Origin: Lunularia cruciata
Taxonomy: Eukaryota > Streptophyta > Marchantiopsida > Lunulariales > Lunulariaceae
Assembly: GCA_948567375.1 (NCBI GenBank)
Contig: OX419756.1
Coordinates: forward strand, 38,542,552-38,606,551
Reading direction: 5' to 3'
Length of the DNA stretch: 64,000 nt
The notes under the pieces were generated by a model, which made no database searches, was not told the DNA's origin, and worked only from the letters and a program-made list of their open reading frames with translations. Below, one piece after another: positions 25,911 through 36,640 of the stretch. Within the stretch, counting starts at the first letter, position 1. Every line of letters starts with the position of its first letter. A program made the position numbers and the translations under genes.

Positions 25911-26578
25911 GTGGATAGTAGATTTATATTTCTTCCATTAATAAGACATTATTATGCTACTTCTATCTACTTCTATGTTCATTTATCATCTAATTCTCTC
26001 ATTTTAATTTCACTAATTCAATCATTAATGTGGCACAATAAATGTTTGAATTGAAAATCTATTGCTGTAAAGCAATTTTGATCACCATTAAATTGATATC
26101 TATGAAGGTTCTACTTTCATTTTTCACAAAAGAATTTTTATGGATGTTAAGTATTGGTTAAGATCCTTCCAATAAAATTCTAAAACACCTAATGTTGACT
26201 TTTGTTTTGTTAACAATTGAAGGAAGAATTCTTGCACTTGGTTATCATTTATTGTTGATTGATATATAATACTTGATACACATTTGCCAATTTTTTTCAA
26301 TAAAAGTTATGAATGGGACATGGAGTGTTTGCATTCCACCTCAATATTATATTTTATTGTGATATTGTCTTCATGGTCAACTTGAGATGTTGAACTTTTG
26401 TGTAATTTTATCCATACATAGTGCTCAATGTTGCTACCTTGGATGTTCCTCTATATCTCTCCAAGTATCTTATATTTTCTCCCAAAGATTGTTTATTTCC
26501 AACTCTTTATAGTACCAAATGTTTGTTCTAATGTTAGAATCCTTAAAGGTATATGCATTTGTGCCCCATCATGATTAG

Positions 26579-27333
26579 TGTAATATCAAGAGCTAGCCAT
26601 ATGATCTTGATGTGAAATTTGGTTTGGTAATATTTAGAATGATGTTATACATGATGTACAAATAGATCAGATAGAATTTTCACCAAAAGAGTACTTTTAC
26701 TTATAGAGCAAAAACCAAAATAGACTTGAAAACCTTAGAACCAACAACTAGACATATGATTTAAAGGTGAGAATTGGTTTGGTAACATCTAGAAGGAGGT
26801 TCCACATGATGAACTAAATAGATTAGAAAGAAGTATCACCAAAAGGGGACTTCTACAAATAGAGTAGTAATCAAAATATGCCTGAAATTTTTGAAGGCAA
26901 TTTTGGAGGCCTAAACAAATGAATTGGGTCTTGAAAATATGCAAATTCACCACCCAATAAACAAAAGGCTTGCCTTTCCTCCCCCCTTTTTTGTCTCATC
27001 AAGAGATTTCCAATGGTACCTCACCCCTGTGATTTTGAGATTCATACAAGAAGATTCCCTAAAAGATTCTATCCAATCAAAGCTTGTTTTGTCCAACTAG
27101 ATAGGACTAGGACCAACATGTCACCCATCCAAGTAGGTAATCCAAGGGTGGAGCTTGCTGACATATAACCTATCTATGTGCCTAATCCAATGGTGGAGCT
27201 TCATTGGAGTAGATCGTCTTTGTCCATATAATAAAGAGAATGTGCTCCTTTGGAGCATTGGAGGTTTGAGTGTGAAATTTTGTGTTTCTCATGGTGTGTT
27301 TGTCTTTAGGTCTCCTCTCCTCAGAGTATTACA
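26579..27333 (+). mobile_element. Solo LTR of the outer chromovirus family with perfect 5-bp TSD
   Basis: Begins TGTAATATCAAGAGC, ends TATTACA, 755 bp. It is flanked on both sides by ATTAG (26,574-26,578 and 27,334-27,338). It contains the family's internal landmarks: two related 5' sub-repeats, a TATATAATAAAGAGA core and GTGTGAAATTTTGTGT near the end. There is no PBS after it and no PPT before it, so it arose by LTR-LTR recombination. Confidence 0.92.
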
Positions 27334-29280
27334 ATTAGATCATAGTATTAGCCCATTAGTTTAGAAGTTAGCACACTCACTCAAGGTGGCTCTATGATCC
27401 ACAAGGAATCTCTCAATCTTCATAGCTTACAATGTCATTCTAGTACATTTATCCATGTTAATTGAAAATAATAATGTAATAATGTATGAAACATTCAAAC
27501 TTTGTTCTTGGCAACAATAAGTGTAGTAAACATAGTTATAAATTGCTTTAGGAGAAGCATGAACATGGAAAATAAACCATTTTAATAAAACAAAGTCATG
27601 GAGTCCTCACATGTACAAATTGCTTGTGTATAGAGAATGGAAAGGCAAGAGGTACAACAATTTAGTGACAATTGCCGGCCAATTTGCTACTCCAATGAGC
27701 AATAGGATGGTAAAAGAAGATAACATGGGGTTTCAATAATACTACCCATGGGTTCCTATAGGAAAGTGCAACATTTCATACACAAAATTACGAGTGCATG
27801 TATAGTCCAAATGGGTATAATTGTGTAGTGCTTGTAGGAGAATTTAGGAGAACCTATAGAGTGAAAATAGGAGTGATTTCAATTATTAGATCTTATGTGT
27901 TATGCCAATGGTGTGAAATACCACATATATGATTGGACAAAGATATATATACATGACATTTTTCATTACCTTTCATTTCACACGTCATTAGTGTAGTCAT
28001 TAGTGTGATGATGTGTAAAATTTTTTTCTCATGCCTACTTGTCATAATTTCAAATTTGTATAACTTAAACTCTTTTCATTCCTCACAGAATATAAAGAGA
28101 GCCACTAACTACTATTGAAACAAAGGAAAATAGTAGAGTTTAGAAAGGTGATATTTGAGATTGAGCATGATTTTTCTCAAGTAGATTGTAGGGTGTGTGA
28201 TAGATTTTTGTAACAATTTGAGATGAGTAGATATCATGGAATACATGCAATCATACAATATATTTTCATATTCCATTTCTTGATCAAGAATTGTGTTCTT
28301 CATTTGTGACAACTTTGGGTTCATCAAGTGGTTTGGTGAGTGGTGGTGATTTCAAATAGCTATTGCAAAACATGGTGTTGTCTTTTGTACCCACACTACA
28401 ACACCGTCATTGACAAAATAGAGAAAGGGAAATTTGAAGAGGAAAGATTTTGTATGATGGAACATCACTTTTCTCAAATTCTTGATTAGTTGAGGACCCA
28501 AGCATTTTTCTCAATTACACAAGGAATTTGATAAATTTAGTGCAAAAGAGCATAATATTTAATTATATACTGATGCTTTTGGTGAGGCAAGGGAGAGGAT
28601 TCCCAATTTCTATGACAAGATTTAAATTGTACAACAAATGTGCATGGTAGATTAAATCCTACAAAGACACACATGAATAGAATGGAAAGCAAACCAGAGA
28701 AGGGTTAACAAAGAAAGACTTAAAAAGGGGAATGAAATTTTTGAGGATAAGTTAAATCATCCTTGCATCCATTTTGAGAGAATGGATTTTATTTTTTGCA
28801 AGAGAGAAAAAATTGTTGTATTTTCTATGATTAGTATAGGAGTTTTAATAAGTGAATGAAATCTCACAATTTGCAAAGGAGGATGATATCAACATTCCAC
28901 TCTCAAGCACCACCCATGTGGATCTAAAAGAAGGAGTAGATTCAAGTCATTTTTCTATACCTTGTACTCTAGGTCGAGAACTAGGAGGAGCAAAAGGCAT
29001 AGAAGAAGATAACATGAATCTGCTTGAAGAAGACTTTTGTGCCCATGCATTAATAACTTTGATTATGTTTAAATGGGACTTATTGAATATGTGGGTGTCT
29101 TTTCAAGAGAGGAGGAGAAGATAAATGAAAGCAAGGGGGTGAAGGTCATAAGCGAGGAGAGTATCTCAAATTACCAAGTTAACTCCTTTAGCCATGGACT
29201 CTTTTCTCAAGATTTAACAATACATACTTGAGTAAAGAATGACTATTTAGAGGTAAGAAAGAGGTGTAAACTTGTCAAGA
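27334..29280. other. Region without a recognised gene
   Basis: The longest sensible frame is 28,852-29,124 (+, 90 codons: acidic, no known motif, no conserved neighbour). I see no domain, RNA or clear element boundary. Confidence 0.35.
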
Positions 29281-29321
29281 TCAATGCAAAGAAATCAAAT
29301 CAAAATAGAGAAATTTCAAGT

Positions 29322-29437
29322 AAAGGTTGAAGTGGAGAAAATCAAAGCATAGACTTAGAAGGTGGTGTGGGCTGAGAAGTAAAGGTTGAAATGGAGAAAA
29401 CCAAAGTGGAGACTTAGAAGTTGGTGTAGGCTGAGAA
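29322..29437 (+). repeat. Two ~58-bp tandem copies
   Basis: The block AGTAAAGGTTGAAGTGGAG to GGTGTGGGCTGAGA is repeated immediately with a few substitutions (AGTTGGTGTAGGCTGAGA in the second). Confidence 0.75.
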
Positions 29438-29734
29438 GATGTGTTAAGGTAGAGAAATTCATGAGCAAGGAATGGAATGCAAAAGAAACAAAATTTCATT
29501 CCATGGCTATGAGATTGTCACAATTGTTAAAATATGGAAGAGATGAAAAGCATTATTCAAATGTTATCTGATTTAAATACATCCTACATTAATTATACCA
29601 ATGATCCTAAATTTCTTGTACCAAATTACTCTTTATTCAGACACAAACTACAATAACACATTTTGACATTCTTTGATGTAATACAATTTGCTAGATAGAT
29701 TATCTAAAGGTGTAATTTTGCTTGTTTATCTTGG

Positions 29735-30005
29735 CAAAAGCTTTCCAATGGTATCTTACCCATGTTGTTATGAGCTTTACACAAGAAGATTCAAACCAAA
29801 TAGAACAAGGATCAACATATCAACAATCCATGCAATTAATCTAAGGGTGGAGCTTGCTAACATGTCACCAATCCATGTGTTTGATCCAAGGGTGTAGCTC
29901 CTTTTAAGTGGATCCTCTTTGCTATATAATAAAAACAAGGTGCTTTCTGGGCCATCAGAGTATTGAGGAATGAAACCTTGTGTTTCTTGTTTTTGGTAAA
30001 TTATA
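29735..30005 (+). mobile_element. 3' fragment of a diverged LTR of the same broad family
   Basis: Shares CTTTCCAATGGTA, GGGTGGAGCTTGCTAACATGT, AAGTGGATCCTCTTTGCTATATAATAAA and TTGTGTTTCTTG with the R/U5 side of the LTRs at 27 kb and 48 kb. It is closer to the minus-strand LTR at 48.4 kb. The 5' part is absent. Confidence 0.65.
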
Positions 30006-30039
30006 AATGTATAATACCTTCTTATGATAATAAAATTTG

Positions 30040-30945
30040 CATTCATTCTTCACTCTTCATTTTATAGCAGTTTCTCTTTTTGGTCTCTCTTCTTTGAGGT
30101 ATTGTGCCTTTTGTCCCTCCTTTTGTCTTTGCTTTGGAGGTTTGTACCTCAAGGGTTTTGCAGATGGCATCCTTTTTCTTTCTCACTTCACTGCTCACTC
30201 CTTGTGATTTCTTGTTTACCTCACTCCTGTCTCAATTAGCACTTTGCTCTATCTCTATCTTCAATTTGATTTCTTTTCTCTCTTGGAACTCACTCTTGAC
30301 CTAGGGTTCTCTCTAGGGCACTCACTCTATAGACTGCCTCTCTACCCATTCTCGCACTTCATTCCTTTTCCTTTGTGATTTCTCATTCTCTCACCCTATT
30401 CCTTAGCACTATGCTTTGTGTCTCTCACACACACACTCTCTCTCACCCAAGCTCTTTGATTTGATTTTTATTTCTTTGTATATCACTCCTTGGCACTTTG
30501 CTATGTCTCTCTCCCATTTTCTTTTTATCATCCCTACTATTCAATTTTATTTTATTTCTTTGTATCTTTCCTTCCATCATCTTTCTCTCTTCTCTCTGGT
30601 GTTTTCTCTCTAAAACTCTCTCTTTAATGATTGATCAAGTGCAAGAATTTGTAGAACCTAGAGTAATGGTCTTCAATAATAACCCATCTTGAATTGCAAT
30701 AATGCAATAATCTCCCTCAATGATAACCCATTCTTGAATTAAATTATTTCTCATTGGCCTTTCTTTCTTACCCTCTTGGATATTGCTCTCATTGCGCTCT
30801 CTTTCTTGGCTTCTTAGATATCACTTGATATTGCTTAATAAACCTTTTGTTCAACCCACACTCACGCTTTCATTAAACCCTTCACCCTTATAGGCAATTC
30901 TTGTTCTAGATAATGTCTCCTTTCCTTTGTAATTATTTCCCGCTC
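30040..30945. other. Pyrimidine-rich low-complexity stretch
   Basis: A dense run of CTCT/TTCT sequence, with CTCTCACACACACAC near 30,420, ending at the assembly gap. Open frames here follow the composition; no gene is supported. Confidence 0.5.
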
Positions 30946-31145
30946 NNNNNNNNNNNNNNNNNNNNNNNNNNNNNNNNNNNNNNNNNNNNNNNNNNNNNNN
31001 NNNNNNNNNNNNNNNNNNNNNNNNNNNNNNNNNNNNNNNNNNNNNNNNNNNNNNNNNNNNNNNNNNNNNNNNNNNNNNNNNNNNNNNNNNNNNNNNNNNN
31101 NNNNNNNNNNNNNNNNNNNNNNNNNNNNNNNNNNNNNNNNNNNNN
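30946..31145. other. Assembly gap (200 N)
   Basis: A run of N of a round 200 bases. It removes the start of the outer element's 5' LTR and its left target-site duplication. Confidence 0.99.
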
Positions 31146-31744
31146 GTGCAAAAACCAAAATAGACTTAGAAACCTTAGAACCAATAGCTAGACATATGAT
31201 TTAAAGGTGAGAATTGGTTCAATAACATCTAGAAGGATGTTACACTTGATGAAATAAAAGTGTTATCACCAAAAGAGAACTTACACTAATAGAATCGGAA
31301 TCAAAATATACCTAAAATCTTTGAAGGCAATTTTGGAAGCCTAAACGGATGAATTTGACCTCAAAAATGAATAGACCTCCCCCTAAAAGAGAAACGATTG
31401 GACTCCTCTCCCCCTTGCGTTTTCTTGTCAAAAGCCTTCCAACGGTACCTCATTCACATGATTTTGAGATTCCTATTGGAAGATTCCCTAAAAGATTCCC
31501 TTTGGTCAAAGCCTGTTTGACCAACTAGATAGTACCACGACTTACATGTCACCCATTCAAGTAAGTAATCCAAGGGTGGAGCTTGCTGACATGTCACCTA
31601 TCTTTGTGCCTAATCTTATGGTGGAGCTTCCTTGGAGTGGATCCTCTTTGTCTATATAATAAAGAGAAGGTGCTTCTTTGGGGCATCAAAGGATTGAGTG
31701 TGAAATCTATGTTTTCTTTCTTATCTTGTCCTTGGATTATTACA
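31146..31744 (+). repeat. 5' LTR of the outer chromovirus (5' end lost in gap)
   Basis: Collinear with the 3' LTR at 47,407 from about its position 135 onward, ending GGATTATTACA. It contains the CTATATAATAAAGAGAAGG core promoter/poly(A) region. It adjoins a PBS, unlike the solo copies at 14.9 and 26.6 kb. Confidence 0.88.
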
Positions 31745-31745
31745 A

Positions 31746-31757
31746 TGGTATCAGAGC
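31746..31757 (+). other. Primer-binding site, tRNA-iMet type
   Basis: TGGTATCAGAGC, one base after the LTR terminus TATTACA. This is the standard plant LTR-retrotransposon PBS complementary to the initiator-Met tRNA 3' end. Confidence 0.93.
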
Positions 31758-31849
31758 GAGTGTTTTTAATTGAAGAGAGTGGATCATCCATCTTGGAAGA
31801 GCACAAACTACTGAAACTGAGTAATTTGAGGTGGAAAGCATAGAGTAAT

Positions 31850-32307
31850 TGTCACGCCATTTGTAGTGCCGCATTTAGATGCTCAAACACTAGAGTTCTA
31901 GTGATAGTAGTTAGAGTTATTTCAGCAATTTCTCAGAGACTACTTTCTGACGGTTAGATTTTGTGTTCGGGGTACTGACTTCACGGTGGGGCCCACCGTC
32001 ACTTTGCACCATTTGCACTGTCGACTGTGCCGTCAGCGGGACAGTTAGGGTTTCAGAGCTAGCTCGAGTCCAAGGGGTATAGTTTCAAAGTGAGCTCCAA
32101 AGAGCTCACTTCTCTGATGTTGAGCCTTCGAGTTCCTGGCTATGGTGGATAGAGACCGGGTGAGCGTCTACATCCCTTGGATTCTCTATGCTTGAGTGGG
32201 TGTGGCTTGACTGTAATCAGTGCCCAATTGTTGGTAGTTTATAGAGTCATAGATCAAATATTGATCTGTGTTGAGTTGAGTTGAGAGTGGTAAGCAATCT
32301 GATTACA
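31850..32307 (+). repeat. Left LTR of the inner element (segment B only)
   Basis: Starts TGTCACGCCATTTG and ends CTGATTACA, about 458 bp. It matches 41,733-42,181 closely throughout (for example CGGTGGGGCCCACCGTCA and CTAGCTCGAGTCCAAGGGG). Segment A, which precedes B on the right side, is absent here. A weak PBS-like ATCAGAG follows directly (32,307-32,313). Confidence 0.85.
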
Positions 32308-32635
32308 TCAGAGAAGTGAAGTAAGGGAGAAATTGGGTGCAGGAACTTTGAGTGTTAGTGGAATCTCCAAGCTCGGTGGATTGTTGGTAGCTCAATTCAA
32401 GTTTAGTGTTTCCCTAGTGTGCAGAAGCTCAATCGATTGATGCAGATTTAGCAGTTAGACGGATGGTGTGCGGAAGCGCTGGCCAAATTTCGAGCAAAGA
32501 AAGAGCAAATTTTGAGCAGTGGTTGTGATTTTGAGCTCAAGAGGTGAAGGTAGGACCAATTTGCTGCTAGTTGGGCTCAAAAAGTCAAATTGAAGGTGGA
32601 GTTGGGAAGCTCTTCTCATGAATTTGTGATTTGGA

Positions 32636-33015
32636 AAAACCCGTGTTGTCAATTTGGCTCGAGTGGAAAGTTAGCGGGGGATTTGGTGGACATCCAAATT
32701 TAGGGTTTATGTCAAATTTTATGTCAGATTTTATGTCAGATTTTGGCCAGATTTGGAGGAGTTTTGCTAGTTTGGAGGACTTTTGCAAATTTGGAGAAGT
32801 TTTGCCAATTTTGGAGGAGGAAAAACCCGTGTTGTCAATTGGCTCGAGTGGAAAGTTAGCGGGGGATTTGGCAGACATCCAAATTTAGGGTTTACATCAG
32901 ATTTTACGTCAGATTTTGGAGGAGTTTTCGCTGTTTGGCCAGATTTGGAGGAGTTTTGCTAGTTTGGAGGACTTTCGTAGATTTGGAGAAGTTTTGCCAA
33001 TTTTGGAGGAGGTTC
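32636..33015 (+). repeat. ~185-bp direct repeat in the leader of the inner element
   Basis: Two units start at AAAAACCCGTGTTGTCAAT near 32,636 and 32,821. Each contains GAAAGTTAGCGGGGGATTTGG, a run of TTTTA(T/C)GTCAGA repeats, and GGAGAAGTTTTGCCAATTTTGG. Short TTTGGAGGAGTTTTG motifs also repeat within each unit. Confidence 0.88.
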
Positions 33016-33186
33016 AAAGTGGCAACAAGAAAGACCTTATTTGGCATTTAGAGGCATCAAAGCAGAGGGCTGTGGGCTATGAGAGGCTACGAAGGCCTAG
33101 AAGGGCCAGCAAGCCAGCTTGCTGGCGTGGGGCTAGCTAGTTTAGAGTAGATCTTGGTCATTGGTTGGCAAAATCTGCCTTTCCTA

Positions 33187-33263
33187 CTAGATTGTGCGCA
33201 ACAGGGTTTGACCCCTAGATCTCTTGTTCCTAGACTGGTGCCCTAGCCAATTGGTCTACCCTC
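33187..33263 (-). other. tRNA-like sequence with pol III box-like motifs (degenerate)
   Basis: On the minus strand it reads GAGGGTAGACCAATTGGCTA, then GGGCACC, and further on GGGGTCAAACCC. This resembles an A box (TRGCNNAGYNGG) and a B box (GGTTCRANTCC) at tRNA spacing. The 3' acceptor arm does not pair with GAGGGTA, so it is not a functional tRNA. It may be a tRNA pseudogene or the head of a SINE caught in the leader. Confidence 0.4.
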
Positions 33264-33901
33264 ACTTGTTGTCCTAGTGACTGTGCCATTATTATCTATA
33301 CACATGTAGCTTTGGCTAGGAGAGGCAATTTGATCCCATTCTTGGTGATCATGGTAGCTTAGGACTTAGATACTAACTTCTCTTATGTCAAATGCCAAAT
33401 GGTGGCAGAGTCAGTCCCGTGTTGTGTTATGAGATGGAGGATTTTTGTTTAGATTTCTTGTGATTGGATCCCTCCCATTCTTTGCTTCCTATTTGTGCAC
33501 CACGTTTGTATGAGGTGCCCTAACTTTTGAGCGTTGGTGCTCTGGTGTGCTCTTGGTGGTGAGGCTGGAGTGATGACCAGTCAGACTACATTTGTTTCTC
33601 TCCGGTGAGGCAGGAAGTGATGACTTGCAGACCGTGAGAGTGCATGTTATGATGGCAGGTTACAGGTTGCCCTTTCCCTTAGTGTAGTTATCTTGGTTAG
33701 AGTTACATTAGTGGGTGGTGCTTAGTTGGTGTTGGCACTTGGTGGTGTTGGCACTTGCGGTTGCAGTTGGTGGTTTGGGTTTGCTGTTGCGGTTACTTGA
33801 TCACGACGGAGTTCTTTGGGGATTCCAAAAGAGATAGCCATGCAGTACACATTGGTTTTACTCGGAGTGGTGCTCAGTATTAGCCTGTATCTAAGGTCCT
33901 A

Positions 33902-35482
33902 GTGAGGGAGGAGATTGACTCTGAGTTGGAGTTTGACACAGGAGCTGATTTAGTTGAGAGTGCACTTGGTGTGTCCGCACCGTTGTTGTGGGACATGGAC
34001 AAGATTTATGGGGCCTCCAAAGGCCCTAGGCATTACTCTGGTACAATGGGTACTATTGAGTTGGATGACTTCACCCAGGAGTTTGACAGTTGGTGTGATC
34101 TGCAGCAGATGCAAAACCCAACTTTGTTCACACCCTTCATGGCATGGAAGGGGTTGTTTCAACATCTGGAGGGTCCGCCGATGGATGACTACCATGAGTT
34201 CAGGAGAGCTCATTTGGAGGAGATTGAGTTATGGAGACAATATTAGTCTCCACACTATGTCTCCATCACTTTAGGCTCGGTGGCCAAGAGTAGATCGGCT
34301 GTACCTACGAGTTCTAGCTCGAGTAGCGTGGGTGGAGCTAGTGGAGGTGCACTAACTAGAGATAGTGCTACTACGAGTAGAGGCACCGCTGCAAGAGGTG
34401 GTGTGGTACCGGGGGTTTAACCCCATGGTGGAGTTCTTCCTATGTTTGAGGTAGAATTACCAAGGAGTGCGGATTGACAAGCTGAAGAGCTTGCAAGAGT
34501 TCTAGCGGAAGGTTGGGAGAGCCTACGCAATGCATACACTCGCATGAAGCGGCTGATTAGTTTCACTTAGGGAGTTATTGAGGCCCAAGCAGTCCAGTTT
34601 TGGTATGGGATACTAGACAGTGAGTTACGACGTAGAGTTTGTGATGCTACGTTGTTGCAGGCTACTTCGCCCACTTTGGCAGTAGTCTTTGGTTTGGCTG
34701 AGCGTATTGAGCTCAACATGGTGGAGGAGAGAGAAGTGACATCTGGATTTGGTAGGGAGATCTCATCCACGGCTATGACTTCTTCTAGAGTGCAGCAGAG
34801 TGCACCACGCCTAGTTGGTTTTCAAGGACAGGGTGGACAGCCCAGATCCTATGGAGCGAGTGGAGGGCCTAGTGGAGTTAGACCCTTACCCTTATTTTTG
34901 AGTCAGCAGCAGCCAGTGAGTGGTGGTGTTGCTTGTTGGACTTGTGGTGGACCTCACCATCGGAGAGAGTGTACTCAAGGCAGCGGACCTGATACCTCTG
35001 GTGCATCACAGCCAACACAGAGGCAGTGTGAGCACTGCCACAGATTTGGTCACACTAGTGATCGGTGTTTTGACCTACACCCGGAGTTACGGAGTGGTAG
35101 GGCTGCTATGGCAGGTAGTAGAGGAGCTCTAGTTCATGGAAGACAAGGTGATAGAGGTGGTGGTAGAGGATCTACACCTAGTAGGGATGCAATACCTGCT
35201 CTTACTTTTGACACAACTATGGCTACTCGGATTGAGCAGTTGGAGCAAAGATTGGCTAGTATGGCTATTGCTCAGAGGAGATCAGATTCGGGTGCTGAGG
35301 CTTCCACTTCGTATGTTGGTGATAGAGATGCTTTGGACTTCATGTGTGAAGCAGCACAGGTGGATGCATCTCCAGCAGTGACTAGGAGTTCAATACATGC
35401 TCCAGAGCCTAGAGGAGCATCAGTGGAGGATGGGAGACAAGTCAGACTTCCCCAGTCTTTCACGCTTTCTGAGGCATTCTAG
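33902..35482 (+). pseudogene. gag of the inner element, with two zinc-knuckle-like motifs
   Basis: One frame runs from ATG 33,902 through several in-frame stops to TAG at 35,480-35,482. The capsid-like part has FTPFMAWKGLFQHLEGPP and later VQFWYGILDSELRRRV. The nucleocapsid part carries two Cys/His clusters: CWTCGGPHHRREC (about 34,937-34,975) and CEHCHRFGHTSDRC (about 35,030-35,070). The second fits CX2CX4HX4C exactly. A Gln-rich coiled-coil-like piece (IEQLEQRLASMAIAQRR) follows. The part with the knuckles (34,652-35,479) is open. The interrupting stops are TAG or TGA at positions where CAG, CGA or TGG would restore sense. Confidence 0.8.
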
Positions 35483-35491
35483 ACAACATCC

Positions 35492-36640
35492 ATGGTTCCT
35501 ATATGTCTCAATGCAGGTGTGGTAGGTGGTGATAGAGTGCATGATGGACTACCTGCTAGTCAGCCACCTACTACTACACAGCCTGAGTCGAGCATGATGT
35601 TGGGGGCGGCTCAGCTGATTATGCGGCGTCCTTTGTTTTTGGCCAATGATATGTTTACATTGGGAGTTGACCCATCCCTATTATTCCGGTTGGCTGCTAC
35701 GTTGTGTGAGAGTAGGGATGGTGCAGTTCCTACTACTAGAGTAGAGGTGGTTTGTAGTGGAGCTGACTTGGTTGAGGAGCATGGGATCCATTTAGCGACC
35801 AGTGGTTTATGGTAGGCAGTAGCGGCTAAACTGGAGGAGTTGCCAGCTAGACTGGCCTTTGAGAGAGCGTGGTTTACACCTAGTGTTGTCATATTGGATA
35901 ACCAGAGGGGGATTTTTTGTTTGGTGGGACCTTCAGGGAAGGTCTATACACCATAGAAAGTCTTGTTAGACTCTGGTGCGCAACCCCTTATGTTGGGGAA
36001 GGCTGTAGTTGTCGGTCTGGAGTTACGGAAGACCGATGTGGAGAGGTGTCCGTTTCAAATCCAGATATCTCTAGGTGGTGGTTCGACATAGTACATCATA
36101 CATTGAGAGCTTGTTGTCTAGATTCAGCCTAGTCATCTGACTGATAGCTCGGTGGTGAGAGCTCAGGCTATTGCGACAATAGCTGAGTCATATGATGTGC
36201 TAGTTGGGAGAGCAGTGTTATACCACATGGGTTTCAACATTGACTATTGGGAGGAGACAACCTCTTATAGACCTGGTTGGCAGTCTAGTGAGGGACAAGT
36301 ATGTCGTCTATTAGTACACTTCAGTAGTGGTACTCTTGGCTCACTACAGTCCGAGACCATGGCATCATTAGTTTTAGCTTTCAATGGTGCAATTACGTGG
36401 CCTGGTGACTTGTTGGAGGGGAACGCCCATGCAGAAGGTACTCCAGTACCAGAGGAGATCACTCGACTGTGGAGTACAAGTGGGATTGTTCCATCCACTT
36501 TGGATGTTCCATTGTGGAGTTCAGAGGAGGCATTGCAGCAGCATGCAGATCAGTTGGTGCAACAGGCTTGGAGTGGAGCCTTTGTACCATCAAGAGATGA
36601 GTGTGAGGATGAGCCTCCAAAGGCAATTGCTTTGACTCCT
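35492..36640 (+). pseudogene. Retropepsin-like protease region of the inner element
   Basis: Same frame as gag. VLLDSGAQPLMLGKAV at about 35,960-36,005 carries the aspartic-protease Asp-Ser-Gly-Ala active site with the usual hydrophobic lead. Downstream, YDVLVGRAVLYHMGFNIDY (about 36,194-36,250) resembles the C-terminal ILG-D strand of Ty3 proteases. Several in-frame TAG codons lie just before and after the active site. The segment between the gag end and the protease core has no motif I recognise. Confidence 0.75.

Noticed and set aside
30862-31191. Open frames spanning the N run
   Set aside because: They consist mostly of unknown bases and carry no information.
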